From the NCBI GenBank assembly GCA_024234895.1, contig JACKNJ010000013.1, forward strand, positions 20,027 to 84,026: a DNA stretch of 64,000 nucleotides, given 5' to 3'. The notes under the pieces are model-generated. The model saw only the letters and a program-made list of their open reading frames with translations. It was not told where the DNA came from and searched no databases. Below, piece by piece: positions 20,183 through 28,983 of this stretch (position 1 is the first letter of the stretch; each line of letters begins with the position of its first letter). The stretch is from Gammaproteobacteria bacterium (lineage in GTDB: Bacteria; Pseudomonadota; Gammaproteobacteria; JACKNK01). The translations under genes were made by a program, and so were the position numbers.

Positions 20183-20527
20183 ATGACACCTTCCGCGCTG
20201 GACCCCGCTACCGACCGAGCTGCGCGCCGCTTCCTGGCCTTGGTGCGCGCGAGCTACGCGGTCGATGGCGCGATTCTGTTCGGCAGCCGGGCACGTCGTG
20301 ACCACCATGCCGACAGCGATGCCGATGTCGCTGTGCTGCTGCGCGGGCGCAAGGCGGAGTTCCTGTCCACCAAGCTCGCGATGGCCGATCTGGCGTTCGA
20401 TGTGCTGCTGGAAACAGGCGTGAGGGTGCAACCGCTGCCAGTCTGGGAAGAGGAGTGGTTGAATCCGGAGCGGTATCCCAATCCGGCGCTTTTGCACAAC
20501 ATTGCGCGAGAAGGGATCCGGCTTTGA
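20183..20527 (+). CDS. MNT-type minimal nucleotidyltransferase, putative antitoxin
   Basis: About 114 aa from ATG 20183 (an in-frame upstream start at 20159 is possible). The polymerase-beta motif is GSRARRDHHADSDADVAVLL: the GS and the paired Asp of DSDAD are present, while the usual Gly after RAR is Arg. MNT proteins pair with HEPN proteins; in well-studied pairs they neutralise the HEPN partner, some by AMPylation. It overlaps the UPF0332 gene downstream and interrupts the serA-pheA gene order, which suggests a mobile cassette. Confidence 0.8.
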   Translation: MTPSALDPATDRAARRFLALVRASYAVDGAILFGSRARRDHHADSDADVAVLLRGRKAEFLSTKLAMADLAFDVLLETGVRVQPLPVWEEEWLNPERYPNPALLHNIAREGIRL

Positions 20528-20916
20528 TCAATGAAGCGGGCATCCTGATGGACAAGGCCGCACGTGCCAGTGCGTCGGCGCGGCTGTTGCTGGATGCCGG
20601 CGACCTCGATGGTGCCGTCAACCGGGCGTATTTCGCGATGTTCGACGCGGCCAAGGCGGCGCTGATTCAGGATGCAGGCGAACTCGCAGAAGGCCTCGGC
20701 AAGACCCATTCCGGCTTGATCGCCGCGTTCGGCCAGCAATTGGTGAAGGCCGGCAAGCTTCCGATCGCGCTCGGCAGGCAGTTGAATCCGGCGGAGGAGC
20801 TGCGCTTGGTGGCCGATTACCGGGCCGACGTGATACGTAGGGATGATGCCGGTGACATGGTGAGTCAGGCCGGCGATTTCGTCTTGGCGATTCAATCGGT
20901 ATTTTTCCATCCGTAG
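20524..20916 (+). CDS. UPF0332-type HEPN-domain protein, putative toxin partner
   Basis: About 130 aa from a TTG overlapping the MNT stop; an ATG at 20548 is the alternative. The helical HEPN core has VNRAYFAMFDAAKAALIQ and the UPF0332 signature KTHSGLIAAFGQQLV, then a LRLVADYRAD helix. In RNase-active HEPN proteins an Arg is followed by a catalytic His (R-x4-6-H); here the position after AMF is Asp, so RNase activity is doubtful. With the upstream MNT gene it forms a HEPN-MNT pair; function is inferred from family only. Confidence 0.8.
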   Translation: MINEAGILMDKAARASASARLLLDAGDLDGAVNRAYFAMFDAAKAALIQDAGELAEGLGKTHSGLIAAFGQQLVKAGKLPIALGRQLNPAEELRLVADYRADVIRRDDAGDMVSQAGDFVLAIQSVFFHP

Positions 20917-20947
20917 CCGTCCACGTGTTCAAGCAAGGAACCTGTTG

Positions 20948-22036
20948 GTGACGAACCCCGACCAGACATTGGCGGATATCCGCAAGCGCATCGATCAGCT
21001 CGACCGCGACATCCAGGCGCTGGTGACCGAACGCGCGCGCTGCGCGCAGCAGGTCGCCGAGGCCAAGCGCGCGGCGGGGGAGACCACGGACTTCTACCGG
21101 CCGGAGCGCGAGGCGGAGGTCCTGCGCATGGTCAAGGAACGCAACCAGGGGCCGCTGCCGGACGAGGCGATCACGCGTCTGTTCCGCGAGATCATGTCCA
21201 TGTGTCTCGCGCTGCAGGAGCCGCTCAGGATCGCCTTCCTGGGGCCCGAAGGCACGTTCACGCAGGCGGCGGCGGTCAAGCATTTCGGGCATTCGGTGGT
21301 GACCGTGCCGATGGCCGCGATCAACGAGGTGTTCCGCGAGGTCGAGGCGGGCGACGCGCACTACGGCGTGGTGCCGGTCGAGAACTCCACCGAGGGCGTG
21401 GTCAACCACACCCTGGACATGTTTCTGCGCTCGCCGCTGCGCATCTGCGGCGAGGTCGATCTGCGCATTCATCACCACCTGCTCGGCAAGGCGGAGTCGC
21501 TGGATCGGATCGAGAGGGTCGCGGCGCATTCGCAGGCGCTTGCGCAGTGCCGCGAGTGGCTGGACACGCGTCTGCCGCGCGCCGAGCGGGTTGCGGTCAG
21601 CAGCAATGCCGAAGCGGCGCGACGCGCGGCCCAGGACCCGGCCATCGCGGCGATCGCCGGTGAGGCGGCGGGCGAGCTTTATGGCCTGTCGGCGCTCGCC
21701 AGCAACATCGAGGACGAGCCGGACAACACCACCCGTTTCCTGATCGTCGGTAACCAGACGGTCGCGCCGACCGGTCGCGACAAGACTTCCCTGCTGGTCT
21801 CAGCGCAGAATCGTCCCGGCGCGCTGGCCAGTCTGCTCGCGCCGTTCGCCGAGCACGGCATCAGCATGACGCGCATCGAGTCGCGCCCGTCCCGGCAGGG
21901 CATGTGGAGCTATGTGTTCTTCGTCGACATCGAGGGCCATACCGGCGATCCGAAAGTTGCCAGGGCACTTGATCTGCTGGACAAGGAATCAAGCCTTTTC
22001 AGAGTGTTGGGCTCTTATCCGCGCGCGGTTCTTTAA
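20948..22036 (+). CDS. pheA: Bifunctional chorismate mutase / prephenate dehydratase
   Basis: About 362 aa from GTG 20948 (TTG 20945 is also possible, both just after AAGGAACC). Residues ~5-90 are an AroQ chorismate mutase (RKRIDQLDRDIQALVTERAR, YRPEREAEVLR). Residues ~95-275 are the prephenate dehydratase (FLGPEGTFTQAA, VVPVENSTEGVV, NTTRFLIVG). The C-terminal ~80 residues are an ACT domain with the GALASLLAPF and ESRPSRQGMWSYVFFVD phenylalanine-binding motifs. It makes phenylpyruvate and is feedback-controlled by phenylalanine. It opens the pheA-hisC-tyrA run. Confidence 0.96.
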   Translation: MTNPDQTLADIRKRIDQLDRDIQALVTERARCAQQVAEAKRAAGETTDFYRPEREAEVLRMVKERNQGPLPDEAITRLFREIMSMCLALQEPLRIAFLGPEGTFTQAAAVKHFGHSVVTVPMAAINEVFREVEAGDAHYGVVPVENSTEGVVNHTLDMFLRSPLRICGEVDLRIHHHLLGKAESLDRIERVAAHSQALAQCREWLDTRLPRAERVAVSSNAEAARRAAQDPAIAAIAGEAAGELYGLSALASNIEDEPDNTTRFLIVGNQTVAPTGRDKTSLLVSAQNRPGALASLLAPFAEHGISMTRIESRPSRQGMWSYVFFVDIEGHTGDPKVARALDLLDKESSLFRVLGSYPRAVL

Positions 22037-22065
22037 TTCCTCCTTCTCAATTTCGAGAGCACGAC

Positions 22066-23160
22066 ATGTGTGATTACCGCGCCCTCGCGATGGCGTCGGC
22101 CCGTGGCCTGACCCCGTATCAACCCGGCAAGCCGATCAGCGAGCTGGAACGTGAACTGGGCCAGTCCGACATCGTCAAGCTGGCCTCCAACGAGAACCCC
22201 CTGGGCCCCGGTGCGGCCGCGCTGGCGGCGATGCGCGATGCGCTGGCCGAGGTGGCGCTCTATCCGGACGGCAATGGCTTCGAACTCAAGCAGGCCATCG
22301 CTCGCAAGTTCGGGGTCGAGCTGAATCGCATCACGCTCGGCAACGGCTCCAACGACGTGCTCGATCTGATCGCCCGCGCCTACCTCGGCCCCGGTCGTGA
22401 GGCGGTGTTCTCCGAATACGCGTTCGCGGTGTATCCGATCGCGACGCAGTCCGTCGGTGCCACCGCGAAGGTCGCCAGGGCGGTTGATTACGGGCATGAC
22501 CTGGCGGCGATGCGCGCCCTGATCGGCGAGCACACCCGCGTGGTGTTCATCGCCAACCCGAACAATCCGACCGGTACCTGGCTCAAGCGCGACGAACTGC
22601 GGGCGTTCATCGCCGACGTGCCGCGCGAGGTGCTGGTGGTCGTCGACGAGGCCTATGTCGAGTATGTCGACGAGGTCGAATACGCCAGTGCGCTGGACTG
22701 GGTTGGTGAGTTCCCGAATCTGGTCGTGACCCGCACCTTCTCCAAGGCCTATGCGCTGGCCGGCCTGCGCGTCGGTTTCGCGGTCTCCGATCCGGCGGTC
22801 GCGGACATGCTCAATCGCGTGCGTCAGCCCTTCAACGTGAATCTGGTCGCGATGGCGGCGGCGGTGGCGGCCATCGACGACGAGTCGCATCTGGCGCGCA
22901 GCGCCGCGCTGAACCGTGAGGGCATGGCGCAACTGACCGCCGGCTTCGCGGAGCGCGGTCTGGGCTTCATTCCCTCGGTCGGGAATTTCGTCTGCGTGGA
23001 CGTGGCCCGCCCGGCGGCGCCCGTGTTCGACGCCCTCCTGCGGGAGGGCGTGATCGTGCGCCCGGTCGGCGCCTACGGCATGCCCAATCATCTGCGTGTG
23101 TCGATCGGTCTGCCTGCGCAGAACGCGCGTCTGCTGACCGCGCTGGACATGGTGTTGTGA
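22066..23160 (+). CDS. hisC: Histidinol-phosphate / aromatic aminotransferase
   Basis: 364 aa, class II HisC fold. KLASNENPLGPG at the N-terminus, NPNNPTGTW, and the PLP lysine in TRTFSKAYALAGLRVGF are present. In this pheA-hisC-tyrA setting the enzyme is likely to transaminate phenylpyruvate and 4-hydroxyphenylpyruvate as well as, or instead of, imidazole acetol phosphate (hisC2 type). It overlaps tyrA by 4 bases (GTGA). Which substrate dominates cannot be read from sequence. Confidence 0.92.
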   Translation: MCDYRALAMASARGLTPYQPGKPISELERELGQSDIVKLASNENPLGPGAAALAAMRDALAEVALYPDGNGFELKQAIARKFGVELNRITLGNGSNDVLDLIARAYLGPGREAVFSEYAFAVYPIATQSVGATAKVARAVDYGHDLAAMRALIGEHTRVVFIANPNNPTGTWLKRDELRAFIADVPREVLVVVDEAYVEYVDEVEYASALDWVGEFPNLVVTRTFSKAYALAGLRVGFAVSDPAVADMLNRVRQPFNVNLVAMAAAVAAIDDESHLARSAALNREGMAQLTAGFAERGLGFIPSVGNFVCVDVARPAAPVFDALLREGVIVRPVGAYGMPNHLRVSIGLPAQNARLLTALDMVL

Positions 23161-24029
23161 GCGCAACGTTCATGATCCGTCGCCTGACCGTGATCGGCGT
23201 CGGCCTGATCGGCGGATCGCTGGCCCGCGCGTTGCGCCGGGCGGGTGCGGTCGGGGAGGTGGTCGGTTGCAGCCGGCGTATCGAACATCTGCAAAGGGCC
23301 GTCGATCTGGGTGTCATCGATCGATATGAGACGGACATGGCGACGGCGGTGGCCGGCGCCGACATGGTCGTGGTTTCGGTGCCGCTCGGCGCGATGGAGG
23401 CGGTGTTTCGCGCGATCTCGCCGGCGCTGGCGGCGGACGCGGTGGTCACCGATGTCGGCTCGTCCAAGGCCAGCGTGATGGCGGCGGTGGAGGCGGCCTG
23501 TGACGGCGTGCCAGCGTGGTTCGTGCCCGGCCATCCGATCGCCGGTGCCGAACGCAGTGGGGTCGAGGCGTCGTTCGCGGACCTGTACGAAACCCGTCGC
23601 GTGATCCTGACCCCGGTCGAGGTCACCGATCCGGCGGCCACCACGCGGGTGCGAACCATGTGGGAACGTTGCGGCGCTCGCGTCAGTGAGATGCAGGTCG
23701 CTCATCATGACGAGGTGCTGGCCGCGACCAGCCATCTGCCGCACATCCTCGCCTACGGCCTGGTCGACACGCTGGCCAATCTCGAAGAACACGACGAGGT
23801 CTTCCAGTACGCCGCCGGCGGCTTCCGCGACTTCACCCGCATCGCCTCCAGCGACCCGACCATGTGGCGGGACATCTGCCTCGCCAACCGGGTCGCGATC
23901 CTCAAGATGATGGATTTCTACACCCGCGACCTGGCGAAACTCCGGGAGATGGTCGAAGCCGGCGACGGTGAGGCCCTGTTCGAGCTGTTCACGCGGGCCA
24001 AGTCCGAGCGTGATGGGTTCATGGGATAG
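23157..24029 (+). CDS. tyrA: Prephenate dehydrogenase
   Basis: 290 aa from a GTG overlapping the hisC stop. The NAD site is VIGVGLIGGSLARALRRAG, and the family segments VPGHPIAGAERSGVEA and FRDFTRIASSDPTMWRDI carry the catalytic His and substrate Arg. It oxidatively decarboxylates prephenate (or arogenate) on the route to tyrosine. There is no chorismate mutase or ACT domain. In pseudomonads this domain is often fused to AroA; here aroA is a separate gene 241 bases downstream, with a repeat and a promoter in between. Confidence 0.94.
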   Translation: MSATFMIRRLTVIGVGLIGGSLARALRRAGAVGEVVGCSRRIEHLQRAVDLGVIDRYETDMATAVAGADMVVVSVPLGAMEAVFRAISPALAADAVVTDVGSSKASVMAAVEAACDGVPAWFVPGHPIAGAERSGVEASFADLYETRRVILTPVEVTDPAATTRVRTMWERCGARVSEMQVAHHDEVLAATSHLPHILAYGLVDTLANLEEHDEVFQYAAGGFRDFTRIASSDPTMWRDICLANRVAILKMMDFYTRDLAKLREMVEAGDGEALFELFTRAKSERDGFMG

Positions 24030-24037
24030 CAGAAATA

Positions 24038-24171
24038 GCGTTTAACGCAGAGGCGCGGAGAACGCGGAGGGCGCAGAGAGTTTGAGATCGAGTGCAAGGT
24101 CACAACTATGGGATTCATTCACCTGAAATCCTCTGTGTGCTCTGTGAAGTCTGCGTCTCTGCGTTGAAAGC
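24038..24171. repeat. Long inverted repeat between tyrA and aroA
   Basis: The left arm 24038-24081 (core AACGCAGAGGCGCGGAGAAC) and right arm 24130-24171 (core TCTGCGTCTCTGCGTT) are imperfect inverted copies separated by about 48 bases. Both arms are built from short CGCAGAG-type units and are related to the outer arms at 18815-18967. Confidence 0.7.
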
Positions 24172-24208
24172 TGTCGCCGTTGCTAACTTCCGGATTGATC
24201 GAAGTTTT

Positions 24209-24236
24209 TTGCCTTCGGATAACACGCATGTACAAT
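24209..24236 (+). promoter_or_regulatory. aroA: Sigma-70 promoter of aroA
   Basis: -35 TTGCCT at 24209-24214, a 16-base spacer and -10 TACAAT at 24231-24236 place a start near 24243, 28 bases before the aroA ATG. It re-initiates transcription downstream of the repeat. Confidence 0.7.
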
Positions 24237-24270
24237 GCGCGGCTTTTCCGCCCGGGGCCCAGTTTCCTCG

Positions 24271-25587
24271 ATGACCGTTGAACATCTGACCTTTCGCGTC
24301 GCGCCCGGCGGCGCGCTGTCCGGTCGCATCCGCGTGCCGGGCGACAAGTCCATCTCCCACCGCTCGATCATGTTCGGCTCGCTGGCCGACGGCACCACGC
24401 ACATCAGCGGGTTCCTGGAGGGCGAGGACAGCCTCAACACGCTGCGCGCGTTCCGCGCGATGGGCGTGCATATCGACGGGCCGCACGACGGCAACATCAC
24501 GATCGAGGGTGCCGGCATCGATGGCTTGAAGGCGCCGACAGGCGACATCTATCTCGGCAACTCCGGGACCTCGATGCGTCTGATGTCCGGGCTGCTGGCC
24601 GGGCAGGATTTCGACAGCACGCTTAGTGGTGACACTTCGCTTTCGCGGCGACCGATGGCTCGCGTGACGAAGCCGCTGGCCGAGATGGGCGCGCGCATCG
24701 ATACCGCCGCCAACGGCACCGCGCCGCTGCGTATCCACGGTGGCAGCAGGCTCAAGGCCATCGATTACGTGCTGCCGATGGCCAGCGCGCAGGTCAAATC
24801 CTGCGTCCTGCTGGCCGGTCTGTACGCCGACGGCACCACCTGCGTGACCGAACCGGCGCCGACCCGCGATCATACCGAGCGCATGCTGCGCGGCTTCGGT
24901 TACGACGTCCGCCGTGAGGGCGACCGCATCTGCCTGGATGGCGGCGGACGACTGACCGCTACCGACGTCGATGTGCCGGCGGATATCTCCTCCGCGGCCT
25001 TCTTCCTGGTCGGCGCGAGCATCGCCGAAGGCTCCGATCTGGTCGTCGAGCACGTCGGCATGAACCCGACCCGCACCGGCGTGATCGACATCCTGCGGCT
25101 GATGGGCGCGGATCTGACGGTCATGAACGAGCGTGAGGTCGGCGGCGAGCCGGTCGCCGACATCCGCGTGCGTGGTGCCAGGCTGAAAGGCATCCGAATC
25201 CCGGAAGAACTGGTGCCGCTGGCGATCGATGAGTTCCCGGTGCTGTTCGTGGCGGCCGCCAGTGCGGAGGGCGAAACGGTGCTGACCGGGGCCGAGGAAC
25301 TGCGCGTCAAGGAGAGCGACCGTATCCAGGTCATGGCCGACGGCCTGCAGGTGCTGCGCATCGATGCCGAGCCGACCCCGGACGGCATGATCATCCGCGG
25401 CGGTGCCATGCGTGGGGGCCGGGTGCACGCCCGCGAGGACCATCGCATCGCGATGGCGTTCTCGATGGCCGCCCTGGTCGCCGACGGCGAGATCGTCATC
25501 GACGACTGCGCCAACGTGAACACCTCCTTCCCGAACTACGTGGGTCTGGCGTCCGGCGTCGGCTTGCGCATCAAAGCCGAATCCTGA
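24271..25587 (+). CDS. aroA: 5-Enolpyruvylshikimate-3-phosphate synthase
   Basis: 438 aa. RVPGDKSISHRSIMFGSLA, GNSGTSMRLMSGLLAG, LPMASAQVKSCVLLAGLYA and EELRVKESDRIQVM are the two EPSPS signature regions. The protein resembles the aroA half of the pseudomonad TyrA-AroA fusion and the CP4-like group more than E. coli AroA. It keeps Gly where CP4 enzyme has Ala in the GNxxT loop. It joins shikimate-3-phosphate and PEP. ATG 24271 is chosen because the promoter -10 lies only 35 bases upstream. cmk follows after 11 bases. Confidence 0.96.
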   Translation: MTVEHLTFRVAPGGALSGRIRVPGDKSISHRSIMFGSLADGTTHISGFLEGEDSLNTLRAFRAMGVHIDGPHDGNITIEGAGIDGLKAPTGDIYLGNSGTSMRLMSGLLAGQDFDSTLSGDTSLSRRPMARVTKPLAEMGARIDTAANGTAPLRIHGGSRLKAIDYVLPMASAQVKSCVLLAGLYADGTTCVTEPAPTRDHTERMLRGFGYDVRREGDRICLDGGGRLTATDVDVPADISSAAFFLVGASIAEGSDLVVEHVGMNPTRTGVIDILRLMGADLTVMNEREVGGEPVADIRVRGARLKGIRIPEELVPLAIDEFPVLFVAAASAEGETVLTGAEELRVKESDRIQVMADGLQVLRIDAEPTPDGMIIRGGAMRGGRVHAREDHRIAMAFSMAALVADGEIVIDDCANVNTSFPNYVGLASGVGLRIKAES

Positions 25588-25598
25588 AGAGCCTTAAC

Positions 25599-26270
25599 AT
25601 GAGCGTTCCGATTCTGACCATCGATGGTCCCAGTGGCGCGGGCAAAGGCACCGTCGCGACCCGCATCGCCAGCATCAAGGGCTGGCATTTCCTCGACTCC
25701 GGCGCCCTCTATCGGATCACTGCGTATGCCGCATTGCGCGATGGGGTCGCGCTGGATGACGAGGAGGCGCTGTCCAGACTGGCGGCCGCGCTGCCGGTGC
25801 GTTTCGAGGTCGATCCGGGTAATGGCGAGGTACGCGTCGTGCTGGCCGGCGAGAACATCGGCGACGCGATCCGTAGCGAGGAGGCAGGCAACGCCGCGTC
25901 AAAGGTCGCCGCGCTGCCCGGCGTGCGCGCGGCTTTGCTGGCGCGTCAGCGCGATTTTCATCGCGCCCCGGGCCTGGTCGCCGACGGTCGCGACATGGGC
26001 ACGGTCGTGTTTCCCGACGCCGACACCAAGGTGTTTCTCACCGCGAGCGCGGAAGAGCGTGCGAACAGACGCTATAAGCAGTTGAGTGACAAGGGAATTA
26101 GTGCTAATTTGCGCGCCCTTGCGGAAGAGATCGCCGAACGTGATGCCCGCGACTCGCAACGCGCGGTGTCGCCGCTTGTCGCCGCCGCCGATGCCGTCAC
26201 CATCGATTCCAGCGATCTGACCATCGATGAGGTCGTCCGCAAGGTGATCGGACTCATGGACCCCGCGTGA
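25599..26270 (+). CDS. cmk: Cytidylate kinase
   Basis: 223 aa. The P-loop is DGPSGAGKGTVATRIA near the N-terminus. LDSGALYRITAY binds CMP, and the DGRDMGTVVFPDADTKVFLTAS motif is typical of bacterial CMP kinase. It phosphorylates CMP and dCMP with ATP. The gene pair cmk-rpsA, with ihfB next, is conserved in gammaproteobacteria. A terminator follows 48 bases after the stop. Confidence 0.96.
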   Translation: MSVPILTIDGPSGAGKGTVATRIASIKGWHFLDSGALYRITAYAALRDGVALDDEEALSRLAAALPVRFEVDPGNGEVRVVLAGENIGDAIRSEEAGNAASKVAALPGVRAALLARQRDFHRAPGLVADGRDMGTVVFPDADTKVFLTASAEERANRRYKQLSDKGISANLRALAEEIAERDARDSQRAVSPLVAAADAVTIDSSDLTIDEVVRKVIGLMDPA

Positions 26271-26317
26271 TCGCGGTGTTTTCTGTACAAGACTGATTGT
26301 AAAGAGAATTTTCCGGT

Positions 26318-26347
26318 CCGGATGGGTGAGAGCCCTCCGGTTTTTTT
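26318..26347 (+). terminator. Terminator between cmk and rpsA
   Basis: CCGGATGGG pairs with CCCTCCGG (one bulged T) around TGAGAG, followed by seven T. It ends or attenuates aroA-cmk transcription, so rpsA would need its own promoter in the next 100 bases. Confidence 0.8.
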
Positions 26348-26446
26348 GTTTAACCAACCCGCAGGTGTTTCCCGGCGACGAATGTCCGGGTCGTCACACT
26401 GCTAAAGAACGTCAATCCCTGGTCGGGGATTAAGGATCTGTAACCC

Positions 26447-28126
26447 ATGAGCGAAAGCTTTGCTGAACTGTTTGAACAGAGTCTTGCCCAGCAGGAAATG
26501 CGTCCGGGCACCATCGTCACCGGTCTGGTGGTCGAAGTGCGCAACGACGTCGTGGTCGTCAATGCCGGCCTGAAATCCGAGGGCATCATCCCTGTCTCGC
26601 AGTTCCTGAACGAGCGCGGAGAGATCGAAGTCTCCGTCGGCGACGAAGTCGAAGTCGCGCTGAAGGCCGTCGAGGATGGCTTTGGTGAAACCAAGCTGTC
26701 CCGTGAAGAAGCCAAGCGTGCCAAGGCCTGGGACCGTCTGGAAAAGGCCTTCGAAGACGAGAAGAACGTCAACGGCATCATCACCGGCAAGGTCAAGGGC
26801 GGTTTCACCGTCGACCTCGGCGATATCCGCGCCTTCCTGCCTGGCTCGCTCGTGGATGTGCGCCCCGTGCGCGACACCACCTATCTCGAGGGCAAGGACC
26901 TCGAGTTCAAGGTCATCAAGCTCGATCGTCGTCGCAACAATGTCGTCGTCTCCCGCCGCGCGGTGGTCGAGACCGAATACAGCGCCGAGCGTGAGGCCCT
27001 GCTGGAAAGCCTGGCCGAGGGCATGAACCTCAAGGGTATCGTCAAGAACCTGACCGACTACGGCGCGTTCGTGGATCTGGGCGGCGTCGATGGCTTGTTG
27101 CACATCACCGACATGGCCTGGAAGCGCGTCAAGCATCCGTCCGAAGTGGTCGAGATCGGCCAGGAAATCGACGTCAAGGTGCTCAAGTACGACCGCGAGC
27201 GCAACCGCGTCTCCCTGGGTCTGAAGCAGCTGGGCGAGGATCCGTGGGTCGACATCACCCGTCGTTACCCGGTCAGCAGCCGCCTGTTCGGCAAGGTCAC
27301 CAACATCACCGACTACGGCTGCTTCGTCGAGATCGAAGAGGGCGTCGAAGGTCTGGTGCACCTGTCCGAGATGGATTGGACCAACAAGAACGTCAACCCG
27401 GCCAAGCTCGTCAACATCGGTGACGAGACCGAGGTCATGGTGCTGGACATCGACGAAGACCGTCGCCGTATCTCCCTGGGCATGAAGCAGTGCATGCCGA
27501 ACCCCTGGGACGACTTCGCCAGCAGCCACGCCAAGGGCGACAAGATCATCGGCAAGATCAAGTCGATCACCGACTTCGGTATCTTCGTCGGCCTCGACGG
27601 CAACATCGACGGTCTGGTCCATCTGTCCGACATCTCCTGGCAGGATCAGGGCGAGGAAGTCGTTCACCAGTTCAAGAAGGGTGACGAGATCGAAGCCGTC
27701 GTGCTGTCGGTCGATCCGGAGCGTGAGCGCATCTCGCTGGGCATCAAGCAGATGGATTCCGATCCGTTCTCCAACTTCACCTCATCCAACCCGAAGGGCA
27801 GCATCATCACCGGTACGGTGGTCGAAGTTGATGCCAAGGGTGCCAAGGTGGATCTGGGCGACGGCATCGAGGGCTACCTGCGTGCCTCCGACCTGTCCCG
27901 CGAGCGTGTCGACGACGCGCGTACCGTGCTCAAGGAAGGCGAGAAGATCGAGGCCAAGTTTGTCGGCATCGACCGCAAGAACCGCACCATCAGCCTGTCC
28001 ATCAAGGCGAAGGACATGCAGGAAGAGGCCGAGGCGATTCAGGATTACGCCCGCGGCTCCGGTGTCGGTGGTGCCGTGACCCTGGGTGATCTGCTCAAGG
28101 AGCAGATGGCCAACAAGGACGATTGA
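26447..28126 (+). CDS. rpsA: 30S ribosomal protein S1
   Basis: 559 aa, the full gammaproteobacterial size, with six S1 OB-fold repeats. Repeats 3-6 show the typical pattern (NLTDYGAFVDLGGVDGLLHI, NITDYGCFVEIEEGVEGLVH, SITDFGIFVGLDGNIDGLVH). The start MSESFAELFEQSL is diagnostic. It brings mRNA to the 30S subunit and is an RNA chaperone. The 100 bases before the ATG are GC-poor with short hairpins and could be the autoregulatory S1 leader. Confidence 0.98.
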   Translation: MSESFAELFEQSLAQQEMRPGTIVTGLVVEVRNDVVVVNAGLKSEGIIPVSQFLNERGEIEVSVGDEVEVALKAVEDGFGETKLSREEAKRAKAWDRLEKAFEDEKNVNGIITGKVKGGFTVDLGDIRAFLPGSLVDVRPVRDTTYLEGKDLEFKVIKLDRRRNNVVVSRRAVVETEYSAEREALLESLAEGMNLKGIVKNLTDYGAFVDLGGVDGLLHITDMAWKRVKHPSEVVEIGQEIDVKVLKYDRERNRVSLGLKQLGEDPWVDITRRYPVSSRLFGKVTNITDYGCFVEIEEGVEGLVHLSEMDWTNKNVNPAKLVNIGDETEVMVLDIDEDRRRISLGMKQCMPNPWDDFASSHAKGDKIIGKIKSITDFGIFVGLDGNIDGLVHLSDISWQDQGEEVVHQFKKGDEIEAVVLSVDPERERISLGIKQMDSDPFSNFTSSNPKGSIITGTVVEVDAKGAKVDLGDGIEGYLRASDLSRERVDDARTVLKEGEKIEAKFVGIDRKNRTISLSIKAKDMQEEAEAIQDYARGSGVGGAVTLGDLLKEQMANKDD

Positions 28127-28221
28127 TCCGGTTGGTGACCGGCGCCGCGTGGTGCGGCGTCGGTCCCCTGGATATCCATTCCAACGGCCTTTATCTGTGC
28201 GGATTCAGGAGAGTTGATCTC

Positions 28222-28506
28222 ATGACCAAGTCGGAATTGATCGAATTGCTGGCGAGCCGTCAGGGCCACCTGGCCTACAAGGACGTCGAGCTTGCGGTCA
28301 AAAGCCTGCTGGAACAGATGAGCCATGCCCTGGCCGACGGCGAACGCATCGAGATTCGTGGGTTCGGAAGCTTTTCCCTGCATTACCGCGCGCCCCGCAT
28401 GGGCCGCAATCCCAAGACCGGCGAGTCGGTGTCATTGCCCGGCAAGTACGTGCCGCACTTCAAGCCCGGCAAGGAGCTGCGCGAGCGGGTCGATCTCTCG
28501 TCCTGA
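28222..28506 (+). CDS. ihfB: Integration host factor subunit beta
   Basis: 94 aa. The start MTKSELIELLASRQGHLAYKD, the beta-arm GRNPKTGESVSLPGKYVPHFKPGKELRERV and the rpsA-ihfB order mark IHF-beta rather than HU. The proline in the arm tip that intercalates DNA is within NPKTG-SLPGK. With IhfA it bends DNA sharply in replication, recombination and sigma-54 activation, relevant to rpoN in this window. Start ATG 28222 follows AGGAGAGTTGATC. Confidence 0.96.
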   Translation: MTKSELIELLASRQGHLAYKDVELAVKSLLEQMSHALADGERIEIRGFGSFSLHYRAPRMGRNPKTGESVSLPGKYVPHFKPGKELRERVDLSS

Positions 28507-28699
28507 CCTTCCGCGTCCGGACTGTTTCATCCTCTGGCCGGGACACGGCCCTCGTCGTGTTTCGCTCTCTCCAGCAAGGGTGCTTGCGCCCTCACCATTG
28601 CCCCCTGTAACTTGTTTGTCAGCCCGGCTTTTTTCGCAATCTTGCCGGCGTGGTGACAGGCTTCGGCACGTCTTCCGGTTTCTGTTTTCTGGGGTGTTT

Positions 28700-28978
28700 A
28701 TGCGCAAGCTCGTGTACGCGATCGTGGTACTGGTCTGCGTGATGCTCGGGGCCAGTTTCGCGGTTCTCAATGCCGAGCCGGTGCGCGTGGATTTCTATCT
28801 GCTGGTGCGGGACGTGCCCTTGTCCCTGCTGCTGGTCGTCACGCTGACAGTCGGTGCCCTGCTCGGTGCCGCAGTGAGCTTCGCCTGGGTGTTGCGTACC
28901 CGTATGGAAGTCGGTCGTCTGCGGCGTCGGGAGCGAGCCGAGGCAGCGACCCTCCCGCAGCCGGCACAGGGCCACTGA
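28700..28978 (+). CDS. lapA: LapA (DUF1049) inner-membrane protein
   Basis: 92 aa with two membrane helices (residues ~4-24 and ~43-68), a NAEPVRVDFYLL turn between them and a basic cytoplasmic tail (RTRMEVGRLRRRERAEA). This is the DUF1049/LapA pattern. LapA works with LapB in the control of LPS synthesis. It lies 6 bases before lapB. The start at 28700 gives the family N-terminus MRKLVYAIVV. Confidence 0.9.
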   Translation: MRKLVYAIVVLVCVMLGASFAVLNAEPVRVDFYLLVRDVPLSLLLVVTLTVGALLGAAVSFAWVLRTRMEVGRLRRRERAEAATLPQPAQGH

Positions 28979-28983
28979 AGTCG

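Noticed and set aside
18035..20497. 820-codon minus-strand open frame opposite serC and serA
   Set aside because: Shadow of two clearly conserved genes and the repeat island between them.
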